From the NCBI GenBank assembly GCA_002633005.1, contig NMRA01000001.1, positions 2,608,997-2,672,996 on the forward strand: a stretch of 64,000 nucleotides of DNA, read 5' to 3'. Position numbers and translations under genes: made by a program. This document shows positions 1-10,500 of the stretch, piece by piece; positions within the stretch are counted from its first letter, which is position 1; each line of letters starts with the position of its first letter. This DNA comes from Phoronis australis (taxonomy: Eukaryota > Phoronida > Phoronidae). The notes below the pieces were generated by a model. That model had not been told where the DNA came from and ran no database searches. It worked only from the letters and a program-made list of their open reading frames with translations.

Positions 1-193
1 GAAAGTACCTAAAATTTGAGAAACCGAAACTCAAGTTCAACTTGAAGTTTCTTGATTCTGAAGATTGGGCCTTGAGCAAGTTTGGCGTTCATCAGAACTC
101 AATACCTACTAGTAAGACACTAAATTTTGTATGAACAGAGTCTGAAAATAGACTTGCCAGTTCGTACAATTGTCAGGTTTCGAAACACGGGTT

Positions 194-218
194 TATATGT
201 ATATGTATATGTATATGT
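194..218. repeat. TATATG microsatellite
   Basis: About four copies of the hexamer TATATG in a row, seen directly. Confidence 0.8.
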
Positions 219-298
219 CAAATTAATCATGCATTTGCGTTTGTGTGTTATTACCGGCAATAAAAATTTTGTTAGTAATAAAATACATTTAACTTACT

Positions 299-345
299 GG
301 TTTCACTTCGTTGTAAGCATAAAGAGCTTCTAACGAAGTGAAACC
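299..345. repeat. short perfect inverted repeat / hairpin
   Basis: Arms GGTTTCACTTCGTT (299-312) and AACGAAGTGAAACC (332-345) are exact reverse complements. Inside, AAGC (315-318) can pair with GCTT (326-329), leaving a loop of about 7 nt. As RNA this would be a strong stem of roughly 20 bp with one G-U and one mismatch. Function unknown. Confidence 0.75.
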
Positions 346-804
346 GATTCCAATAATAAATTTGTAGTGAATTTTACGCAATCTCGCAGAAGAACAGTTG
401 ATAGAAGAACCATTAACCAATTCATCTCATACAAGGAAGAGTGTGGTGTTAATTTGTATATTAAGTTTTTGTCAGATTTCATTCGTTCTAAATACCTATT
501 TCGATCCAAAGCTACGTATTTATAATGCTTAGGTCCTCGCGTTTAACAACGGGCATGAACATCTGATTACATAGCTACAGACTGAAGTGAAGGTTGAAGG
601 TGTCACAGTGCAATTGCCAGCAATGGAGGCATTGAGATGAACCTATGATGAAACTGGAGATGGGCATTTGTTGTGTATAGGACCTGTTGCTTACAACACA
701 CAGCAAAATGGATGCATGACTGATCACAATGTCTGACAAATCACGTAACCATACACTACGCACTTCTTCTGAGGGATAAAATACAAGCACAACAATAAAG
801 ACTG

Positions 805-844
805 CAACACAACACATCACACACAACACAACACAACACAACAC
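805..844. repeat. ACACAAC low-complexity tract
   Basis: Purine/pyrimidine-simple run of CACAA-type units. The open frame it produces on the minus strand is compositional and not a gene. Confidence 0.7.
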
Positions 845-1544
845 CTGGGCCTGGGGAGACACTGCCTGGTTGGATTTAGTGATAGCGGTTCCTGATTTAG
901 AGAACCAGTTTCACACACTGAATAACGGGCCCGTTATTTAATGAATGTCTGGTTCTCAAAACAAGGGAATGCTATATTCGACCAGTGCCCCAAGGAGCCC
1001 CTGAAATTACATCACACTTGAAATTAAACTTTCAACTCTGTAATCTCGTCTCTGTGAGTCGATAAAGTACAGACGACGCTGAAGAAAAAAAGTGAGTTAT
1101 GGAACCTCTAATGCTGTCAAGTGCAAGTGGTGCTGCACCAAACTGCAATGCTACTTACTTAAAAAGGTAGAGTCCCAGTCCGACACCGCCGACTACACCC
1201 GCGGTCACCCAATCCATCACGGAACACGCTGTGCAAATGCCTTGTTTACTATCTTGTCGTCTGCAAATGATGTAAGGGAACTGTTCATTTTGCTAATAGG
1301 TATCTAACTATGGAGCTACAGTTAAAAACTAGTCTTCAAATTGTATTACCCGCCATAACTCTGTAAATAACTGATATATAATTAGAACAAAATGTCTTGT
1401 AAACTGTGTTTTTATGAATAAATAAATTATTTCACTGGAAAAGGCACTGCGATAGAGCTTACGTTACCCCCTTGTGCTTTATGGGACATTTCAAATACTT
1501 GAATCTGATTCGCTATTCATTTCTCATTCATTTTTGAAACCAAC

Positions 1545-4500
1545 ATGGCGGACTTCGATGCGTTCAAGCAGATGGAAGAAGCCGAAAGTTGGCTTTACGA
1601 CTCGTGGACGCCTTGGATAATAGCTGGCGTTGGGGGGCTTTTGTTTGCTTTGAGGTACTTTGATCACACCACTATTTCCGGATTGGTTTTGTTTGCCTAC
1701 TGGAATTTATCCCTTTGATCACTCACAAATTCGCGTGTGACTGTGAGAATCTCCGCTAGGTGGCACTTAGGCAACTACATCGTCAGTGGGTATGGCCTGC
1801 TGTGCGTGAACTTGGGATGCTGCTTTGTCTCAAGATCGCATATGCGTGAACTCAGAAAGTTGGAATTGAATATTGATCTGGGCAATCAAGGGAAATTTTT
1901 ATTCAGTGTGAAGAATTTCTGTAATATTGGCCTAATGGCGCTTTACCGTAACCTGTGTCAAAAAATCGGAGGAATATGTGATTGGTTCGCCAATATTATT
2001 TTTGTTATTTATAATGATATTTGATTTATTGCAGTGCAAATTTTTATTGCTGTAAATATGATTATTTAAGTGAACTTGTCAAGTTTCCTCATGTATTCCA
2101 AGTTCACTCACACGCGAACTTAAAATTAAGCAAGATTCCAAGTTCGTGCACAGCAACCCCAGGCATACACAGGTGACAGTATACGGTAGTATACCCCCTC
2201 CCCCCATAAAAGATGCAAAATACAGTGAATAACATCGAACGAATCTCGCTTATATACACACGTACAGTTATTATGATTAACACGTACCATGACTCTGAAG
2301 ACAATTTAGTCATTAAGATAATTTGAAGATAAACATGAAAAGCTGTCACGGTTCACTGGCACTTTCCTCACCTCCTCCTCCGGGAGCCATTTTGAGAAAA
2401 TTACATGAAATCAAACCTGTTGATGAAGTCCAAGGGACAAAAGTTTTACAAATTCACCGGATATCTTCCCATGCTTTATAGTCCTAGTAATAAGTGGGCA
2501 AATGATAGTTATACATAAAGATGAAAGATTTGAACAACAAACGGTAATAACACAAAAAAGTAAGTTAAAGTATTTTGCTAATATAACTATATTTTATTAG
2601 TAAACATTTCTAGATCATTAATACTAGCAGTTTGGGAGTTCTGACTTTCAAATACTATCCTAGGCTTCCAACACCAATAAAAAGTGGGTCGTAATGCAGG
2701 GCATTAATATACGCCTGTAAACTGCATTGCACATGGCAAAATAGAATGGGCTTCATTTTTCCAAAGATTCCTACGCACTAAACTGACACTGGAGGGCAAA
2801 GCAGTTCTCTGATTGATCTTGAAATCAACGTCAGCCATGGTGTTCTTACTATCTGTCAAATTTCATGACAATCATTCTTTGTATTTGGAACATATTGGTG
2901 CAACGAAATTGAACTGCCACTAGGGGAAGTAGCAGTAGTTAGATTCATTGAGAATTTGATGTCAGCTATGCTCTCCTCACTAAATGTATATTTGTCAAAT
3001 GTGGTGATGAGGCAGGCGTTAAAAATATAGAACTGCCACTGATGGGCATAGCAATATTTGGATCTGTCTGAAAATGACATCAGCCATGCATGCTCTAGTC
3101 AATAGGATACTTTGAAGTTCTTGACAAACAGATAAAGGAGTCGAGGCTAGAAAGCAGACATCAAAAATAGTGGCACAAGGGGTTCAGTGGCTGGGTCAAC
3201 TCGAGAGTTATTGGGAATCATCGTCTCTTTGATTGGAACACATCTGCCTAATTTTGTAAAGATGCAGTGAGTGACTTGGTAGATTTGTAGGCTGGTCCCA
3301 AAAAAAAACTTGCCACTAGATGGCGCTGTGGTAATTGATCTGCCACATTTCACAAATATCCTGTTATGGTATTTTTAGAGATGCTGCTGTGTAACTATGC
3401 CCATGCATGCACACATGTGGGCTCATCAGAATTACAAAGTTGTGTGAATTGAGCTGTCACAGTAACAAAATGTTTTTAAATGACTGGTTGCATTATTTTG
3501 CAGATCATACATGAGAGGTGCCCAGTTTACTAGTAACACAAAGTTGACTGGTAAAGTTGCAGTTGTTACTGGTGCAAACCAAGGAATCGGCTACGAAACA
3601 GCACTTGACTTAGCTAGAAGAGGTCAGCAAAGATTCAAAATCAGAGAGAGTACTTTTAAATCAGGACCCTCACTCATCTGATGGGGGAATTTTTTCCCGG
3701 TCGCCACCAATTCCACCCCCTCCCTCCACCAATTCCATCTTGATGCGAATTTTCAGTCATTTGAATTTTTGGGCCTGGTGAGAGGAATTATGCGTGTTTT
3801 TTTAAATGGGCTGTTATTTGACCCCAGAATAGAGGCATCGAGATAACTGATGTAAATTGAAGAAATACATTGTGTGGGTACATTTGTATGTGTTCGTTTG
3901 AAACCCAGGTTGGACTTTGCCTTCATGAAGAAATATGTGGATGATTGTAAAGATTTTGGTTTATGTTAATATTGTTTAGCCATCTATTCAATGCTGCATT
4001 CTACCTTGTTTAGCTACTAAAAACAAAAATGGAGTTAAGACTTTTTTATTTTGATGAAATTTATCTCGTAATGTTCTGACTGTGATCGAATTCCATTTCT
4101 GCTGCTAACAAAAACTTTGAATTCATAACACTTAATTGGGGTTGGCTGACCCTAAAATTCCAGACTTGAAAAGGGCACATGTATGTACCTAACTTGGTAA
4201 CAAAAATGGAATATCATGAGAGTAAAACACCTAATTCTAGTTTTGCTTTTTAGCCAGTTAAACAGGCTGAAATTTGACTTTACTTTATTTCATTCATATA
4301 TGCTCTATAATTACAGTCTTCATAACACATAGCTGTTGGCTATGTATTAATTTGTATGTAATAAATAACGGATGGTCTGTGGTGCATGTGTAAAGGTCTG
4401 TACTTGTTGAGTTCTTTATGGTTATTGTTACTTTTTTCTTTGTATTTTAGGTGCAAAAGTTTACATTGGTTGTCGTAATGAGTCGGCAGGGAAAGAAGCT

Positions 4501-7500
4501 GTTCAGAGTCTTCAAAAGTCGTCACGGAATAAGCATGTCTATTTCATACACTTGGATCTGTCTTCATTGGAGTCCGTCAGGTCTTTTGCAGAAACTTTTT
4601 TGAAAAGTAAGAATTCTGATGCGCTATTATTAGTCTTAATCAACAGTCATGGCTTGCGTACGAGGTCTTGTGAACTAGTAACGCCAGCTGAAATATTGTT
4701 TGATTTCAGTCAAGTAAATTGCATATCAACCTGGTTCAGCCTCAGCCCTGTCCCATAGGCATGCAATTTGTCTCAAATTTTCATATCCTCATAATGGCTA
4801 TTTTCACTCACAGAAATATTTACTTGAACTTCATTTGTAAAATCAGATGGTTGTGCTTTGTTCAGGCATTCGGCTTGAACTGGATGTTTATTCTCTACGA
4901 GTATATTCAGTTGGCAATTTTCAAAACACTTGAATGTTCAGTACAGGAGATTACATGCCTGAAGTACAAAATTACAAACTAATTGTCAAATTTGTCTCAT
5001 GTTTCACAATGTCAATCGCCTCTTCAATGCCAAATGTTTAATATTTATTGCGGATGCACTTGCGTTACTAAATAAGTTAATGAATTTGTTCCGAGTAGGA
5101 AGATTTCAAATCAAATACAGCTGCCAAAACATGTAGGCTAACGATTTGAATAATCCTCACATTCCATAAACAAGTGAACTTCACCTTCAAGAAGTCCCTG
5201 TCTGTTGTATAACGTACTCTCTCATTATATGCTATACGCACTCCACTAAAATATTATGATTTGCACATGCAAATCTTATATATTTACTTGTGATGAATGA
5301 AACAATGACCTAGACTATTACTACACATATTACTTGCTGGAGTATAGTCAACTGGAGTATAGTCAACTGGAGTATAGTCAACTGGAGTATAGTCAACTGG
5401 AGTATAGTCAACTGGAGTATAGTCAACTGGAGTATAGTCAACTGGAGTATAGTCAACTGGAGTATAGTCAACTGGAGTATAGTCAACTGGAGTATAGTCA
5501 ACTGGAGTATAGTCAACTGGAGTATAGTCAACTGGAGTATAGTCAACTGGAGTATAGTCAACTGGAGTATAGTCAACTGGAGTATAGTCAACTGGAGTAT
5601 AGTCAACTGGAGTATAGTCAACTGGAGTATAGTCAACTGGAGTATAGTCAACTNGGACTTTGCCTTCATGAAGAAATATCTGGATGATTATAAAAATTTT
5701 TGTTTATGTTAATGTTGTTTAGCCATTTATTTAAAGCTGCACCATTTTACCTTGTTTAGCTACTAAAAACAAAAATGGAGTTAAGACTTTTTATATTTTG
5801 ATAAAATTTATCTTGTAATGTTCTGACCGTGATCGAATTCCATTTCTGCTGCTAACAAAAACTTTGAATTCATAACACTTTATTGGGGTTGGCTGACAAT
5901 AAAATTCCAGACTTGAAAATGACACATATACGTACCTAACGGGTAACGGAAATGGAATATCATTAGAGTAAAAGACCTAACTCTAGTTTTGCTTTTTAGC
6001 CAGTTAAACAGACTTGAAATTTGACTTTACTTTATTTCATTCATATATGCTCTATAATTACAGTCTTCATAACACATAGCTGTTGGCTATGTATTAATTT
6101 GCGTGTAATAAATAACGGATGGTCTGTGGTGCATGTGTAAAGGTCTGTACTTGTTGAGTTCTTTATGGTTATTGTTACTTTTTTCTTTGCATTTTAGGTG
6201 CAAAAGTTTACATAGGTTGTCGTAATGAGTCAGCAGGGAAAGAAGCTGTTCAGAGTCTTCAAAAGTCATCACGGAATAAGCATGTCTATTTCATACACTT
6301 GGATCTGTCTTCATTGGAGTCTGTCAGGTCTTTTGCAGAAACTTTTTTGAAAAGTAAGAGTTCTGATGCGCTATTATTAGTCTTAATCAACAGTCATGGC
6401 TTGCGTTCGAGGTCTTGTGTTAGTAACGCTAGCTGGAATATTGTTTGATTTCAGTCAAGTAAATTGCATATCTACCTGGTTCAGCCTCAGCCCTGTCCCA
6501 TAAGCATGCAATTTGTCTCAAATTTTCATATCCACATAATGGCTATTTTCACTCACAGAAATATTCACTTGAACTTCACTTGTAAAATCAGATGGTTGTG
6601 TTTTGTTCAGGCGTTCGGCTTGAACTGGATGTTTATTCTCTACGAGTATATTCAGTTGGCAATTTTCAAAACACGAATGTTCAGTACAGGAGATTATATG
6701 CCTGAAGTACAAAATTACAAACTGATTGTCAAATTTGTCTAATGTTTCACGATGTCAATCGCCTCTTCAATGCCAAATGTTTAATATTTATTGGGGATGC
6801 ACTTGCGTTACTAAATAAGTTAATGAATTTGTTCCGAGTAGAAGATTTCAAATCAAATATAGCTGCCAAAACATGTAGGCCAAAGATTTGAATAATCCTC
6901 ACATTCCATAAACAAGTGAAATTCACCTTCAATAAGTCCCCTGGCTGTTGGATAACGTACTCTCTCATTATATGCTGTACGCACTCTACAAGAAGATTAT
7001 GATTTGCGCATGGAAATCTTATATATTTACTTATGATGAATGAAACAATGACATAGATTATTACTAGACATATTACTTGCTGGAGTATAGTCAACTGGAG
7101 TGTAGTCAACTGGAGTATAGTCAACTGGAGTATAGTCAACTGGAGTATAGTCAACTGGAGTATAGTCAACTGGAGTATAGTCAACTTTAAGTAACCCAAA
7201 AACTCTGTTTAGAATTATCTGCAACATCTGAGATAAAACTTGAAGATAACTGTCTCTGATACACTAAGAATACGCTCAGCAAAACTTTCTTCACATGTGA
7301 CTTTTTTAACCGAGCCTCATTGAACCCATACGAAATTAGCCAATTACAAAGTAAATTAGCCCAATTAAATGAGCTTCTGCAATTTGAATCAAATACATTC
7401 AATGTATCATAAGCAGATATGGCATACACACCATTCTAATATCTCCTGCAACACAGAAACAAAGTATTTAGTATAGAGCACATATCTTCCAACTTCACGA

Positions 7501-10500
7501 AAGCCCCTGCATTTGAACATGAACTGGCAAGACCCAGAACTAAGTATGCACCCATTCTAAGCGACCATACTCGTTAACGCTTTTAGTTTCTGCTCGGTAG
7601 CACTGTCGTGGATAAACCATGATAGCGAACAATTCAAAGTAACAAAAATTGTGATAAATCTGGACATTGTCATTGCAAGTTTGTTACAGCTGATAAGGTT
7701 TCGATTGCTTGGCAAAAATGAGCAAATTTTCAGTTGAAAAGGAATATATCAAACCAGGAAAAATGAAAACTATTTTAGGAAAACTGCAGTCATGTTTCCC
7801 ATTTGTATTTTTTACTGATTTCTTTCATTTGTATAACAAAGAAATCCATCCAATTTAGATGAATGGTTCAAGTGCCATTAGATTTGCTGGCTACAAACTT
7901 GTTTTGAAATTTAATGTTAACAAGTTTGATGAGGGAATGTGTAGGGTTGCAAGATAATAGTCAAATTTTCATTCTTTTAGGGGAATCTGCGCTTCACATA
8001 TTAGTGAACAATGCGGGTCGAATGTTGGCTGATGAAGAAAAGACCAAAGAAGGCTTTGAGAGTCAGTTTGGTATCAACTATGTTGGTATGTTTGCGGCTT
8101 TAAGAGTCAGTTTTTATTTACAATGCTATGTTCACTGCTTTGACTGTCAGTTTTTTCACCTGTGTTTGTTCACTTCCTAGAAAGCTAGTTTTGTATCAAG
8201 TACACGTGTGTTGGTGTGTTCAAGCAATACATGCATACATTTTGGGACACCTTTTGGTCATGTCTATCACTAAAGTCATACCCCCAATTGTGATTGTTGT
8301 TGCGTGAGGTTAGGTAACATTGGTGTATGAACTCCCATAAATGGTTTTCGTAGAATTTTAAGTATTTTGAGATATTTACTGTCTGCTTTGTCTATGTGAT
8401 ACCCAACACTTTTCACTTGTCAAAGGAATCATTCTATGTAGCACGTTCACAGGTTACTGGGCCGTTTTTGTTTGACAAACTACTGATACAATGTAATTAC
8501 TGAGTTCTGCATGTTGTGTAGCTGGACATATTTTTCGTTGTTTTTTGATGACTGCATTGTTGCATGCAATTGATAACCCTTGTTACAGCTAGCATAAAGC
8601 AATGAGCTGCTCCACAGTTCTTGTTCCTCTTCCTTACTTTTATGTCACTTCCTACTAAACCCTCTACTACTTTCTTAAGCCAATCACCATTTTCTTGTAA
8701 TTGTGATGGCTTTCAAAAATATACTAAAGATATTTTTTATTCTCACTCTACCTAGTGCTATTGAGCTTAGTCAAATTAATGATTTTGAGACAAATCATAT
8801 GGTTAATGTTGCAGTTTAATAAGACCCATTTTCTTAGCAAGTAAGTTCTTATTCAGCCATTTCTCATTTTACTAGGTCACTTCCTGTTGACTCATCTGCT
8901 GCTGGACGTGCTCAAGTCGTCTGCTCCCAGTCGCATTGTTTGCGTTAGTGCTGCGGCCTTCCAGCTCGGCGTCATCGACTTCGATGACATCAAGTGGGAG
9001 AAGAGGGAGTATAAATCGGGTGAGGCCTACGCCATGAGCAAGTTGGCAGTCATGCTGTTTTTGAGGAAAATGGCTGCGGAAATCCAAGGTAAACCTCGCA
9101 GTAGGTGGCTGTTGTTTAAGTGTGTTGTTTGCACTAATGCTGTAAGATGGCCAAGCTTGTAAGTGGTAAACGTCAGACCAAACCTGGTGTTCACGTTTAA
9201 TCGTGCTTTGGCTTTTTATTTAATTTGAATTTTTCCTTGTTTGATGATGACTGCGTTTTGTTCATAGAATATTGCTGCCAAGTGGATATAGTGCTTTTTG
9301 CGATACATCAGGCGTGCTTAGGTCGCAAGGCTGGGCCCATTACACTAATCATTTGATTATGACTCATGGGGACTCAACGTCATTGGTTTCCTCATGGGTA
9401 AAATCTGCCAGTCTGCCTGTTTGTTTCAGACAGATAGATATACTATTAAACCTGAATGAACTAGCAGTGTCAACCAGGCGGGTTATGTGTCAGTCAAGTA
9501 GTAGATTACGGTGTCGAGTGTATGCAGGGCAAATCTCTATCAGATGTTGATCAGTTTCGGCCTTCAAGCCACAGTTTGGACAAAATAAACATGCCATGTG
9601 GCCTGTGATGTTACGGTGCCGAGCTAGCTTGCAGTGTCCAGTAATAACCTGCCTTATAGCAAGCCTACCTAAACATCACAATTTCTTTGAACGTTTTGGT
9701 TCAATAGGACTTTGCACCAAGGCTATAGTCTCTGTTAGCAAGTTAGTCGATCACTAATGGGCAACGCATAAGATCCCTCCACAAATTTAGATTCAGAATA
9801 ACGTTAGAATGGACATTTTTAGTGCAGGTAACTAATTTAGTTTGCTCATTTCTCTCCCTAGGTACTGGCGTGACAGTGAATGCTGTAAATCCTGGTGTTG
9901 TCAACACAAACGCTTACAGATGTCTTCCATTCAGAAAGAACTTCTTTGTAAAGATTGCATTTGTGCTTCCGATGTACCTGTTGACAAAAGCTGCATCCGA
10001 CGGTGCCCAAACATCCATCTACTGTGCAGTGAGTGAAGATCTAGAAAAAGTGTCGGGGAAATATTTTGTGTGAGTAGCAAAGAAATTCTCTCTTAACTCT
10101 TGTGGCCAGTTTAAGGTTATGTAGAGCGTTATGAAAAAGTTTGTATTCAGCCAAATGTGACTAGTTATGAATATTTCAGCCATGCATGCCAAGAGAAAAT
10201 TTTACGTTGCGGGGATCACAACTGTCCAACTGAGGATGGTCTACTGGCGGTCTCAGATCTTCCTGCTTTTCCTGTTAAACTGTACTGTTGGGTAATGATT
10301 GAAATGCACTCTGCCAGGTTTTTAAGTAGGTTGAATCAAGGTTGGATTTTTAGCTGAGATCCAATATTCATGATTAGTCATATAAATGTGCCAGGATGAA
10401 TCGTAATCTTCAAACACAAACCTTGTGCAATTTTGCTGTCTGGAAACATTGACTTCACAAGACTTGCAAACTTGTGGGCAGTGCTGAGGGACAGATTGGA

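Larger units (their letters stand above)
1..1544. other. upstream region of the first SDR gene, no gene recognised
   Basis: No open frame here resembles a known protein and I see no convincing exon. It holds a TATATG microsatellite (194-218), a 14-bp perfect inverted repeat (299-345), an ACACAAC-type low-complexity stretch (about 805-844) and an AATAAA string near 1420 that could close an unseen upstream transcript. The last few hundred bases must contain the promoter of the SDR gene starting at 1545; I see no TATA box that stands out. Confidence 0.5.
3912..5653. repeat. tandem segmental duplication, copy A (contains exon 3)
   Basis: This segment is repeated almost base for base at 5655-7187: same intron sequence, same 156-bp exon, same following intron, same minisatellite at the end. 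The copies differ by scattered substitutions and small indels. A single N at 5654 sits exactly at the junction. Confidence 0.95.
5655..7187. repeat. tandem segmental duplication, copy B (second exon 3 copy at 6198-6353)
   Basis: Second copy of 3912-5653. The exon copy 6198-6353 is 156 bp, flanked by intact AG and GT, same phase (1-1). It differs from 4451-4606 at four third-codon positions, all synonymous. It ends in the shorter 15-bp array, after which unique intron sequence resumes. Confidence 0.95.

Noticed and set aside
575-862. Cys/Val-rich minus-strand ORF
   Set aside because: It results from the ACACAAC simple repeat.
1092-1307. 71-codon ORF upstream of the first SDR gene
   Set aside because: No recognisable protein similarity, no splice context, and length within chance.
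5337-5653. CRISPR-like regular array
   Set aside because: There are no spacers, units are directly adjacent 15-mers, and the context is a eukaryotic intron.
5310-5687. Long open frames on both strands across the 15-bp array
   Set aside because: The unit is a multiple of three without stop codons, so frames stay open automatically; repeated pentapeptides with no other domain, inside an intron.
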